A DNA stretch of 27,460 nucleotides from CAYJGN01 sp964369635. GTDB taxonomy: Bacteria > Bacillota > Clostridia > Oscillospirales > Ruminococcaceae. The DNA lies in contig CAYJGN010000025.1 in assembly GCA_964369635.1 (NCBI GenBank), positions 1 to 27,460 on the forward strand, read 5' to 3'. The notes beneath the pieces were generated by a model that saw only the letters and a list, made by a program, of their open reading frames with translations, was not told where the DNA came from and did no database searches. Made by a program: the position numbers and the translations under genes. The stretch's first letter is position 1. Each line of letters starts with the position of its first letter. Positions 14,592 through 23,195 of this stretch are shown here, piece after piece.

Positions 14592-16046
14592 ATGGGTATA
14601 GTTTTAGTGGTTTTTCTACCGGTAGCTTTTGCGTTTCTCTATATTTTCCAACCTGAGAACTACAAAAGGATAAAAGTTGCAACAACAGTTTTTGCAACGA
14701 TTTCTGCTGCATGTGGCATTTTAATCGGGTTTATTGCTTTTGATAGCAATATAACGCTCATATCTTTTCCATTTGGAATTGATATATCATTTATGGCGGA
14801 CGAAACTTCAATTTTTTTCTCTGTTGTTTTAACTGTCGTCTGGTATTTGATAGCTATTTTTTCATTTGAATATATGGAACATGAAGGGGACCTTCTAAGA
14901 TTTTATAGTTTTTATATCCTTTCTTATTGCGGTATATTAGGAGTCTGTTTTGCTAAAAATCTCGTGACCTTTTATATGTTTTTTGAAATTTTAACATTTG
15001 CTGGTTATTTCCTTATTATTCATAACAGGAAACAGTCAACATTTATGGCGGGTAAAAAATACCTCTACTACTCGCTTTTTGGAACAGGCCTTTCCATTGC
15101 GGCTATATTTTATCTCTATAGCTTCTCACCGGACACTGCATTTACAGCAGGGGGAATAGAAAGTCTTATGAATTTTGAGAATCCCTCTGCAGTTGTTATA
15201 GCATCTGTATTAGCAGTAGTTGGGTTTTGCGTTAAGGCGGGTCTTTTTCCGTTTCACTCATGGCTTGCAGCAGCTCATCCAATAGCACCAGCGCCAGCTT
15301 CAGCTGCATTATCTGCGGTTTTAACAAAAGCCGGCGTTTTGGCAGCTCTTCGAATTATCTATTTTGTTGCGTCACCGCAGTATTTTATTGATTCCAAAGC
15401 AGGGATAATTTTGCTAATTCTTTCTGTGATAACGATATTTTTAGGCTCAACAGTTGCGATGTTTGAGCGCTATCTAAAAAAGAGACTTGCATACTCATCG
15501 GTAAGCCAGATTTCATATGCTCTCTTTTCTCTCTTTCTCTTCAATGAGTTTGGTCTATATGGCATGTTTTTACAGGTGATGTTTCATTCATTCGCAAAGG
15601 CTTTGTTATTTATGAATGCAGGAGTTTTTATAAACAAAATAAAAGCTTATAATATAGATGAGCTTGATGGGTGCTATAGTCAGTTAAAATTGCCGGTAGT
15701 GACATTTGCAGTAGCTGCGCTATCCCTTATTGGGATACCTTTCACTGGCGGATTTATTGCAAAATGGCAGATAGCAATCGGCGGACTTCGCGATACTGCT
15801 CCTATTGCAACTCTCGGGGTTCTGATTATAATGCTCTCAGCAATTATGACGGCTGCATATCTTCTGCCGCCTGTTGTTTTAGCGGTTTATAATAAAAGTA
15901 AAAATGATTGCGGTGAGATAAAGCTTGAAAAGACAACAAAAATCCCACTTGTTGTTTTAGCAAGCTTAATTATCGGACTTGGAAGTTTCTTTCTCTTTTT
16001 TGGTACCGACATACTTTCAAGAGTTGTTAATTCGGTTATAGGATAG
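14592..16046 (+). CDS. MrpD/NuoN-type antiporter subunit 2
   Basis: A 484-residue polytopic protein of the proton-conducting family. It has FFEILTFAGYF (TM5 Glu), VKAGLFPFHSWLAAAHPIAPAPASAALSA with LTKAGVLAAL (TM7/TM8 Lys) and GGFIAKWQIA (TM12 Lys), all consistent with an active ion channel. I use ATG 14592 because AGGGGGAG (14581-14588) lies just upstream; a start further 5' would overlap the previous gene and carries no ribosome binding site. About 10 bases separate it from the next gene. Confidence 0.87.
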   Translation: MGIVLVVFLPVAFAFLYIFQPENYKRIKVATTVFATISAACGILIGFIAFDSNITLISFPFGIDISFMADETSIFFSVVLTVVWYLIAIFSFEYMEHEGDLLRFYSFYILSYCGILGVCFAKNLVTFYMFFEILTFAGYFLIIHNRKQSTFMAGKKYLYYSLFGTGLSIAAIFYLYSFSPDTAFTAGGIESLMNFENPSAVVIASVLAVVGFCVKAGLFPFHSWLAAAHPIAPAPASAALSAVLTKAGVLAALRIIYFVASPQYFIDSKAGIILLILSVITIFLGSTVAMFERYLKKRLAYSSVSQISYALFSLFLFNEFGLYGMFLQVMFHSFAKALLFMNAGVFINKIKAYNIDELDGCYSQLKLPVVTFAVAALSLIGIPFTGGFIAKWQIAIGGLRDTAPIATLGVLIIMLSAIMTAAYLLPPVVLAVYNKSKNDCGEIKLEKTTKIPLVVLASLIIGLGSFFLFFGTDILSRVVNSVIG

Positions 16047-16056
16047 GGGGAGAATT

Positions 16057-17511
16057 ATGGAAATTTTAATTTTATTGCCACTTGTGCTCTCTCTTGTTTT
16101 TGGGATTATAACCTTTAAAATTCCCGAAAAAAGAGTTTTGAGTGCAACGATTGTTTTCTCAACTATAATATCTATCAGCACTGTTGTTATTTTGCATCTT
16201 TTCTATAATGCCGAGATAGAAGTTGTTCAGCTTACAAGATTTTTTAATATCTCATTTAAGGTTGATGGATTATCGGTTATATTTGCAGGCCTTGTTTCAT
16301 TTCTCTGGCCTTTTGCAACGATTTATGGTAAAGACTATCTCGCGCATGCCGTTAGAAAAGCGAGCTACTGCGGTTTTTATACCCTTACATTTGGAGTTGT
16401 TTTAGGTATAGCTCTTGCACGAAATATCTTCACGATATATCTGTTTTATGAAATGCTCACCTTTATAACTCTGCCGCTTGTTATCTGTAACAGAGGCGAG
16501 AGGGACTATCATGCGGGGCGAAAATATATCGTCTATTCGTTATGCGGTGCAGCAATTGCGCTCATGGGGATAATTCTTCTAACCTACCACAGTATGAGCC
16601 TTGAGTTTGTGCTCGGTGGGAGCACTGCTATTATATCGCAAACCCGTCTTGAACTTGGATATCTCCTTATGTTTATAGGCTTTTCATTTAAAGCTGCGAT
16701 GTTTCCTTTTCATGGTTGGCTTATTTCGGCAGGTGTTGCCCCAACAACTACAACAGCCCTTCTCCATGCAGTTGCCGTAGTTAAATCGGGTGTCTTTGCA
16801 ATAATTAGGATAACATTTTATCTTGTACCTGTCACGAGAATTGACGGGGGACTTGTCCAATTTATAATTCTTATTATGGCATCAGTCTCAATCGTTTACG
16901 GCTCGATTATGGCTATGCGCTCAAAGCATCTAAAACGAAGATTTGCCTATTCAACTGCAAGTCAGCTCTCTTATATTATCTTAGCAGTCGGCACTATGAG
17001 CGGACTTGGACTTATTGCAGCCTGTATGCATATGGTTTTTCATGCACTTGCGAAAATCGCTATTTTCTATATGTGCGGAACTGTTATGCATAATGCGGGA
17101 GGGGAGTATGTTAAAGATGTTGAGGGACTTTCGAAAAAACTGAATATCACCTTTATAACATTTGCGATTTCTTCATTTTCACTTATGGGAATACCGCTGC
17201 TTGGAGGATTTTTCTCGAAGTTCGCAATAGCTTCTGCCGCGATAGATGGAGCAGACTTTTTAGCACCGATAGCAATAGCGGCACTTATTGCCTCTGCTTT
17301 ATTCACCGCTATCTATACCTTCCAGATAATTTCTCTTTCTTTTGTTGTTCACAACGATTTTGATAAAAGTAAACTATCATCTGTTTCAAAAGAATCGATG
17401 CTAATTAAACTACCGATAGCGGCCATTGTTATAGCACTTATAGTTCTTTCGCTTTTAGCGAACAACCTCTATGCTTTCTTTGAGCAACTTTTGATGGGAG
17501 GAGCATTATGA
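16057..17511 (+). CDS. MrpD/NuoN-type antiporter subunit 3
   Basis: A 484-residue paralogue of its two predecessors. LFYEMLTFITLP carries the TM5 Glu, FKAAMFPFHGWL the TM7 Lys, HAVAVVKSGVFAI the TM8 Lys and GGFFSKFAIA the TM12 Lys. The APTTTTALLHA segment after the TM7 Lys is a variant of the common APSPASALLSA. AGGGGGAG precedes ATG 16057. The gene overlaps the next one by 4 bases (ATGA). Confidence 0.87.
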   Translation: MEILILLPLVLSLVFGIITFKIPEKRVLSATIVFSTIISISTVVILHLFYNAEIEVVQLTRFFNISFKVDGLSVIFAGLVSFLWPFATIYGKDYLAHAVRKASYCGFYTLTFGVVLGIALARNIFTIYLFYEMLTFITLPLVICNRGERDYHAGRKYIVYSLCGAAIALMGIILLTYHSMSLEFVLGGSTAIISQTRLELGYLLMFIGFSFKAAMFPFHGWLISAGVAPTTTTALLHAVAVVKSGVFAIIRITFYLVPVTRIDGGLVQFIILIMASVSIVYGSIMAMRSKHLKRRFAYSTASQLSYIILAVGTMSGLGLIAACMHMVFHALAKIAIFYMCGTVMHNAGGEYVKDVEGLSKKLNITFITFAISSFSLMGIPLLGGFFSKFAIASAAIDGADFLAPIAIAALIASALFTAIYTFQIISLSFVVHNDFDKSKLSSVSKESMLIKLPIAAIVIALIVLSLLANNLYAFFEQLLMGGAL

Positions 17512-19409
17512 GTTTTCTGATATTAATTGTTTCAACCATTCTTTTTGCATTTATCTGCACTATAATTAAAGATGGTAAAAAACTTGCGGTTTTATCTGCC
17601 TGCTTTTTATCCGTTTTCTGTGCTTTTTTAGCTATTGCAGTTTTCACCTATGAATCTGCAGATTTTAAGGCAGCTGCCATAAACTTTGCTCCAACAGAGC
17701 TTGGGTTAGTTTTAGCGGTTATAACTGCAATTTTATTTACAGTATGCGCATTTACCGCGGTTGATTATTTTAGAGATGAAACAAAGCACCTTAGCAGTTT
17801 TTACACTTCATATTTTCTAACATTTGCCGGTTGTCTTGGGGTCTTTTTAGCGGCAGATTTATTTACTTTATTTATCTTCTTTGAGCTTTTATCGTTTTCA
17901 AGTTATATCTGGGTTTCTCATAGCAGGGACGACAGAGCAAAAGATGCCGCAAAAACATATCTCGGTTATGCGGTTTTTGGCGGAATATCGCTGCTACTTG
18001 GAATAGTTTTGCTTGTATCTGAGATTGGTATTCTACCTATATCTGAAATATCAACTGTAATTTCTTTTGCAGATGAGGCGATTTTAGCTTTTGCGGCAGT
18101 ATTTATGATAATAGGGTTTGGTGCGAAAGCAGGGCTTTTCCTCTTCCACGATTGGCTTCCAAAAGCTCACGCAGTTTCACCATCGCCAGCCTCTGCACTG
18201 CTATCAGGACTTCTAACAAAAAGCGGAATTTATGGTATAGCCATAGTTGTTTTAAAAGTTTACAACAATCAAAATTTTCTCTTCATTTTGCTATCACTCG
18301 CTCTTTGCAATATGATTTATGGTGCTGTAATGGCATTGTTTTCCTCTGATATCAAGAGAACACTTGCATTTTCTTCTGTTTCTCAGATTGGATTTATTAT
18401 ATTTGGTATAGTTTACTGCTCGATGCTTTCTGGAGAGGGGAGTATCGCTATTTATGGAGTTCTATTTCATATAATAAACCACTCGGCAGTTAAAACGCTT
18501 CTTTTTAATATCGCGGGTGTTATCCATAAAGAGCGACATAGTTATAATTTAAATGAAATCAAAGGCTCACTTCGTAATAAACCTTTATTTGCAGCGCTAT
18601 TTATTATAGGTGCCGCCTCGCTTTCGGGAATTCCGCTTATTGCTGGGTATATTAGCAAAACGCTACTTCATGAGTCGGCAGTTGAGTATATTCATCTAAC
18701 CCATACAGACTCTTTATTTATTGCATCTTCTGAAATATTATTTCTAATAGCCGGCGGGATAACTTTTTGCTATATGCTAAAGCTTATAATCTGTCTTGTT
18801 TTCAAAAAAAGCGATGAGCAAGATTTAAAGAAATCAGATGGTAAGAGATTTGCTTTAAGTGGTGCTGTTTTAAGTTTGGTAGCTGTTTTGCTTCTGATTT
18901 TTGGGGTATTCCCCAAATCAACCCTTGAGCCTATTGGCTTGTTTATCTCAAATACATTTAACCTGCATGGGCTTTCGCACAGCATCGATTACCTCTCGTT
19001 TATAAATTTGAGAGGAGCATTTATTTCTATAGCGATTGGAATTTTTCTAAGCGTGACGGTAGTACCTGCAATAATCTGCATAAAAGGGGTTTATACTGAT
19101 AGAATACCACCGACTGCAACTATTCTCGATAGAATTTATCTACCTTTAATTTCCGTTTCGAAATTTGGACTTGCTATTTTGGCACGCATTTTTGATATAG
19201 CTGTTGATTTATGCGTAGTTATAATAAGTCGATTGTTTTTAAAATCTGCCACTATTCCAAAGAGCTTCTTTTTTGGGAAACCAGTAGATGAAAAAGAGCG
19301 AATAGATGCACCGCATATAACCTATTCGCTTGCATTTAGCCTTTTGCTATTTGGTCTTGGCTTTATCTTCACCCTTATATATCTTCTCATAATTGAGTTT
19401 AGAGTTTAA
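17508..19409 (+). CDS. MrpA/NuoL-type antiporter subunit with C-terminal extension (subunit 4)
   Basis: A 633-residue member of the same family and the closest of the four to MrpA/NuoL: FFELLSFSSYIW (TM5 Glu), AKAGLFLFHDWLPKAHAVSPSPASALLSGLLTKSGIYG (TM7/TM8) and AGYISKTLLH (TM12). About 130 residues beyond the usual antiporter core contain a membrane helix, an interfacial stretch and a last helix (LLLFGLGFIFTLIYLLIIE). This resembles, in layout only, the lateral-helix tail of NuoL and related Mbh subunits, which clamps neighbouring antiporter subunits; that is inference. It is much shorter than full MrpA (about 800 residues), because MrpA's C-terminal domains are encoded by the MbhD- and MbhE-like genes upstream. 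GGGAGGA precedes ATG 17508. Confidence 0.87.
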   Translation: MSFLILIVSTILFAFICTIIKDGKKLAVLSACFLSVFCAFLAIAVFTYESADFKAAAINFAPTELGLVLAVITAILFTVCAFTAVDYFRDETKHLSSFYTSYFLTFAGCLGVFLAADLFTLFIFFELLSFSSYIWVSHSRDDRAKDAAKTYLGYAVFGGISLLLGIVLLVSEIGILPISEISTVISFADEAILAFAAVFMIIGFGAKAGLFLFHDWLPKAHAVSPSPASALLSGLLTKSGIYGIAIVVLKVYNNQNFLFILLSLALCNMIYGAVMALFSSDIKRTLAFSSVSQIGFIIFGIVYCSMLSGEGSIAIYGVLFHIINHSAVKTLLFNIAGVIHKERHSYNLNEIKGSLRNKPLFAALFIIGAASLSGIPLIAGYISKTLLHESAVEYIHLTHTDSLFIASSEILFLIAGGITFCYMLKLIICLVFKKSDEQDLKKSDGKRFALSGAVLSLVAVLLLIFGVFPKSTLEPIGLFISNTFNLHGLSHSIDYLSFINLRGAFISIAIGIFLSVTVVPAIICIKGVYTDRIPPTATILDRIYLPLISVSKFGLAILARIFDIAVDLCVVIISRLFLKSATIPKSFFFGKPVDEKERIDAPHITYSLAFSLLLFGLGFIFTLIYLLIIEFRV

Positions 19410-19422
19410 CAGGAGTTTTTTA

Positions 19423-22134
19423 ATGAATAAAGTAACTAAAAGAGTTGTTGCAGTTGTTATTGCTATACTGATTTTTGTTCCAACGATAACAATGTTGATA
19501 GATGCGCAAATAGGCTCAAACCCAGATACTCTGCTCGTATCAAACATCGTTATTTTTGCCCACTTTAACGACGCAACTGCAGAAGATGTTGAGGAATTTG
19601 AGAGCCTTACCTATGCAGACAAGGTAAAAGAGATGTATGACAACGGAACACCGCAGTCGTTTTCGGGGTATATAGACGCTATATCTTACGGTCAGATGCA
19701 AGTTCGTAACAGCTTTCCTCAAGATACAGGTAACGGCATCGACTCATTAGAGCTTCCGATTTCAAAAACAGATACTGAATATAGCTATATGGGAAGCAGT
19801 ATTATTGATTTTGTAGCGGCGAATGTTGATTTTAGCGATGAAAATTTACCATATGGCCTTGATTTAAACAATAATAATGTTCTTGATTATATAACGGTCA
19901 TCCTCCTTGAACGCGGTGATGTTTATCAAGATGTTCATCCAACTATTTGGCCGCATCAAACAAACTACAAAGGAAACTCGAAAATAGCAGGGCTTGCAAT
20001 AAGCAATATGAATATTTTAAATACCAAGAGGCTTGATAGTCTTTACGATGGCGGGGCTGGTCTTATTGCCCATGAATATCTCCATGGGTTTGGATATGAG
20101 GATTTGTATACTAATAACGATGCATATAGTCCTGTTCATGAATGGGATATTATGTCGAGAGCTTCTTCGCGTATGCAGTATCCGCTCGCCTATACAAGAT
20201 ATAAATACTCGAACTGGATAACTATCGATGAGATAACTGAAACTGAGCAGAATTTAAGGCTTGATATTCAGAGTAATGCTGATGGTAATCAGGCGTTTAT
20301 TATAAAATCGCCACTTAATAACTATGAGTTTTTTGTTGTTGAGTACCGAGTGAAGGGTGAGCCCCATGCAACTGATGAGACCTTTTTAGATTCCGAAATC
20401 CCAGGTAGCGGACTTATAATATACAGGGTTGATACAACCGTTACAGGTAGCAAAAACTCTGCCGGTGAAACTCATATATATGTTTTTCGAGATGGTGCTG
20501 ATAAATTGGTATCAATTGATGAAAGCTTCTTTACAACTGGAGATAGTTTTGGCTCGGCTGATATGTCAATGGGACTTTTAGATAACGCCCTAACATATAA
20601 TGACGGGCGAAATTCTGGGGTAGTTATTGATAATATCGAAGTAGCGCCAGGTGGGAGTAGTATAACTTTCGATGTGACTATTCCCGTAGCTTCTGATTTT
20701 GACTTGTGGGAAGATACAGGGTATCAGAATACGGGTGTTTCAGATGATTTAAGAAGTGTTACTTCGCTTTCGCATAACGATATTCTTTATACTTTAGAAG
20801 GTCTTAGTGCAGGAGGTGCTGGCGGAAACGATAGGTTTATATTAAAGAGCTTTGATGGAGAGCAGTATAAAACACTTGTTAATCTGGACGTACCAAATGC
20901 CTTATTGTCTGCAACGAGTCTGTTTGCTGCAAATGGAAAGCTTTATTTTGGGTATATAGAAGAAAAAAATAACTATGCCACAGATGTAGTAGTGAAAGAA
21001 TATACTATTGCAACGAATAGCTGGAGTAGTGGTGATTATCTGCGCGTTGCCGACAGTGGGTATAATAATGCATTCGATATATACGCTGATGATGAAAATA
21101 TCTATATCTACTACTTAAGGGTTGAAGAGAATGACAATCTTTATTTAAGCGTTACCGACTTCGCAACGAAAACAACAAATGTTTATAAAAATGAATCAGT
21201 GAATGAAAGCACTAATACAGTTGGAACGCTAAAGCTTGTTTCGAACAAAGGAATATTACATACATTTTATAGAACCGATAGGATAAAAGGATACACATTT
21301 GTTAATGGAGTTTATACAGAGCTATCGACTGGAAATGTATCTGCAAATTCATTTGATTTGATAAGTTATAACGAGAAGATTTACTTTATAACATATGATT
21401 GGAATGCGCCATCATCTTTTTATAGATATGATGAAACTGGTATGCAGCAAATTAATATGTCAGTAGGGGATCTAAGCCAGAGCAAGATTGACGTCAGTGA
21501 GGGTAATTTCTATATGGTAGGGCTTAATGAAGAAAATCAAGTGGTAGCCTACAAATTTGATGATAATTTAAAAGATTTTGTTTTAGAAGGCGAAGTTATA
21601 GATAAGGCTATAAATGGCAGCTCATTTGAAATCAACGCTATAGGCAACTCATTGTATGTTAGTTATCTCAATTCAAGCAAAAATATAGTCGTTAAAAACA
21701 AAACGGCAGCAGATAAACTTATTTCAATAACTGCGAATGTTCCACCTCGACTTGTTTATAAGGTGGGAGATGATATCGACTACGATATTATTTCAATCAC
21801 TGCAAACTATACAAACGGGACAAAGGTGTTGCAAGCAGGGGAGTACCAATTTGAAAATTTCAATACAGCATCATCAGGCGAGAGGATAGCAACTGTTACC
21901 TTTTATGGAAAAGAGACTTATTTTCACTATCTTGTTGAAGAAACCACCGATATAGGATATAAAAAAGGTGATATAGATAAGAGTGGTGATATTAACCTTC
22001 AAGATTTTGAAGTTCTTATGAATTATATAAAAACCAATCAAGAATTTGATAGTTTTAATGATTTAAATGAAGATGGCATGATCAACGTTATAGATGCGCA
22101 AGCCTTATATGAGCAGATTGAGGCTGCGAAATAA
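19423..22134 (+). CDS. Secreted M6-family metalloprotease with C-terminal type I dockerin
   Basis: A 903-residue exported protein. Residues 1-29 form a signal peptide or anchor (KR then a long hydrophobic run). The M6 (immune inhibitor A-like) catalytic domain contains HEYLHGFGYED at 217-227, the HExxHxxGxxD zinc site, and the Met-turn WDIMS with M244, followed by a beta-rich region to about 420. Residues about 420-765 look like a repetitive beta-propeller-like domain. Residues about 767-842 resemble a bacterial Ig-like (Big_3) domain. The last 55 residues are a type I dockerin with two calcium loops (D850/D852/S854/D856 and D880/N882/D884/N888). The dockerin implies docking to a cohesin scaffold. 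AGGAG (19411-19415) precedes ATG 19423, only 13 bases after the antiporter operon, with no terminator between. Confidence 0.9.
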   Translation: MNKVTKRVVAVVIAILIFVPTITMLIDAQIGSNPDTLLVSNIVIFAHFNDATAEDVEEFESLTYADKVKEMYDNGTPQSFSGYIDAISYGQMQVRNSFPQDTGNGIDSLELPISKTDTEYSYMGSSIIDFVAANVDFSDENLPYGLDLNNNNVLDYITVILLERGDVYQDVHPTIWPHQTNYKGNSKIAGLAISNMNILNTKRLDSLYDGGAGLIAHEYLHGFGYEDLYTNNDAYSPVHEWDIMSRASSRMQYPLAYTRYKYSNWITIDEITETEQNLRLDIQSNADGNQAFIIKSPLNNYEFFVVEYRVKGEPHATDETFLDSEIPGSGLIIYRVDTTVTGSKNSAGETHIYVFRDGADKLVSIDESFFTTGDSFGSADMSMGLLDNALTYNDGRNSGVVIDNIEVAPGGSSITFDVTIPVASDFDLWEDTGYQNTGVSDDLRSVTSLSHNDILYTLEGLSAGGAGGNDRFILKSFDGEQYKTLVNLDVPNALLSATSLFAANGKLYFGYIEEKNNYATDVVVKEYTIATNSWSSGDYLRVADSGYNNAFDIYADDENIYIYYLRVEENDNLYLSVTDFATKTTNVYKNESVNESTNTVGTLKLVSNKGILHTFYRTDRIKGYTFVNGVYTELSTGNVSANSFDLISYNEKIYFITYDWNAPSSFYRYDETGMQQINMSVGDLSQSKIDVSEGNFYMVGLNEENQVVAYKFDDNLKDFVLEGEVIDKAINGSSFEINAIGNSLYVSYLNSSKNIVVKNKTAADKLISITANVPPRLVYKVGDDIDYDIISITANYTNGTKVLQAGEYQFENFNTASSGERIATVTFYGKETYFHYLVEETTDIGYKKGDIDKSGDINLQDFEVLMNYIKTNQEFDSFNDLNEDGMINVIDAQALYEQIEAAK

Positions 22135-22170
22135 TAAAACACTGAAGGGTATAAGTTGCGCAAGGGGATT

Positions 22171-22230
22171 ACCATAAGGATTTTTTTCATAACTGTTCTT
22201 TGCAATTTATCTTGCTGTATTTTATTGTAA
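22171..22230. repeat. Second copy of an intergenic sequence related to 7196-7266
   Basis: ACCATAAGG (22171-22179), CATAA, TGCAATTTATC (22201-22211) and a TATTGTA-like end appear in the same order as near 7196-7266, with different spacing. Both copies lie after the end of a plus-strand operon and upstream of a terminator. The alignment is by eye and imperfect. The rest of 22135-22313 shows nothing else recognisable. Confidence 0.3.
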
Positions 22231-22313
22231 TAGAAAGTTTTACGATTTTAAGTTTTGTAAGTTTATTGGATATAGAAAGCTATGACAGATAACACTTGCA
22301 AGATATTGCAGAG

Positions 22314-22341
22314 AAAAATCCGCCAGAATGGGCGGATTTTT
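22314..22341. terminator. Bidirectional terminator between the M6 protease and sigK
   Basis: An 11-bp stem AAAAATCCGCC (22314-22324) / GGCGGATTTTT (22331-22341) has a 6-base loop and T/A tracts on both sides, so it can stop transcription from either direction. Confidence 0.85.
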
Positions 22342-22370
22342 CTGTTTTAGAAATTAACGATTTTCTTCAT

Positions 22371-23072
22371 TTAATCAACCGAGTCTGAGTATCCGCTCTT
22401 TTCAAAAAAATAGCGAAGCTTTGTCAGCGCTTTTTTCTCTATCCTTGAAACGTAGCTCCTTGAGATATTAAGCTTTTTTGCGACTTCTCTTTGAGGAAGT
22501 GGGGTTGTTGCGTAGAGGCCGTACCGCATAATAATAATTTCTTTTTCTCGTGCTGATAGTTTTGATAATATCGAGAGTAGCTGAGTTGTTTTAATTTTTG
22601 TGTCAATAATTTCAACAATATCCTCGTTTGTTGATATAAGGTCTATGAGCGCAACGCCATCTTTATCATTATCGAACGGGTCTGAGAATAAGACTTCATT
22701 TCCTTGGTTCTTTCGACTGCTCCTAAAATGCATAAGTAGTTCATTTTGAATACACCGGGAGGCATAGGTTGAAAATTTGATACTCTTTTTATAATCAAAT
22801 GAATTAACTGCCTTAATAAGTCCGATTGTTCCTATTGAAATAAGATCATCAACATCTTTTGTGACCGAGTAGTATTTTTTTGTGATATGAGCGACTAGGC
22901 GTAAATTATGCTCTATAAGCTTGTTTCGTGCAAGATTATCACCGTCTGCCATTTTTTTGAAGTAATCAAGCTCTTCTTCTGGCGTTAGCGGTTTTGGGAA
23001 TGAAGATGAGTTTATCGAATGAAGAGCAAAAAAAATCATCGAAGATAGCGAGATTAATAATATTTCTAACAT
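22371..23072 (-). CDS. sigK: Pro-sigma-K, late mother-cell sporulation sigma factor
   Basis: A 233-residue sigma-70-type factor. After a hydrophobic N-terminal pro-sequence of about 20 residues (LEILLISLSSMIFFALHS) comes SSFPKPLTPEEE, the SigK-specific junction, then NLRLVAHITKKYY, DLISIGTIGLIKAV and RCIQNELLMHFR (region 2) and REVAKKLNISRSYVSRIEKKAL (region 4.2). The pro-sequence should tether it to the membrane until cleaved by a SpoIVFB-type protease. Unlike Bacillus subtilis there is no skin-like element interrupting the gene. AAGGAGGG precedes ATG 23072 and overlaps a perfect palindrome. A CATACTCCTT element about 20 bases upstream on the minus strand weakly resembles sigma-E/sigma-K -10 sequences. 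Its presence indicates that the organism can sporulate. Confidence 0.95.
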   Translation of the reverse strand: MLEILLISLSSMIFFALHSINSSSFPKPLTPEEELDYFKKMADGDNLARNKLIEHNLRLVAHITKKYYSVTKDVDDLISIGTIGLIKAVNSFDYKKSIKFSTYASRCIQNELLMHFRSSRKNQGNEVLFSDPFDNDKDGVALIDLISTNEDIVEIIDTKIKTTQLLSILSKLSAREKEIIIMRYGLYATTPLPQREVAKKLNISRSYVSRIEKKALTKLRYFFEKSGYSDSVD

Positions 23073-23080
23073 GTATTTCC

Positions 23081-23096
23081 CTCCTTTTAAAAGGAG
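23081..23096. promoter_or_regulatory. Perfect 16-bp palindrome over the sigK ribosome binding site
   Basis: CTCCTTTTAAAAGGAG reads the same on both strands and contains the AAGGAG part of the sigK Shine-Dalgarno sequence. It could be a protein-binding site or let the mRNA fold so as to hide the ribosome binding site. Confidence 0.45.
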
Positions 23097-23141
23097 TATG
23101 AAAGTTATAGCTTGTTTGTTGTCTGTCCATAATAGTTTTAG

Positions 23142-23170
23142 TTGCGAATTATAACAAAAAAGTGTATAAT
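23142..23170 (+). promoter_or_regulatory. Sigma-A promoter of the polysaccharide-export/GT operon
   Basis: TTGCGA (23142-23147), a 17-base spacer and a perfect TATAAT (23165-23170). Transcription should start near 23177, placing the ribosome binding site CAGGAG (23183-23188) and ATG 23196 in a short leader. Confidence 0.85.
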
Positions 23171-23195
23171 TATAGGGATTGACAGGAGAATATTA

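Noticed and set aside
10475..19409. Complex I or energy-converting hydrogenase operon
   Set aside because: There is no NuoB/C/D/I or hydrogenase large/small subunit; all ten genes are Mrp-type membrane subunits.
22371..23072. sigK split by a skin-like prophage element
   Set aside because: The reading frame is continuous from pro-sequence to region 4.2.
23142..23195. Earlier in-frame start of the export permease gene
   Set aside because: The extra codons would fall inside the -35/-10 promoter, and ATG 23196 has a proper ribosome binding site.
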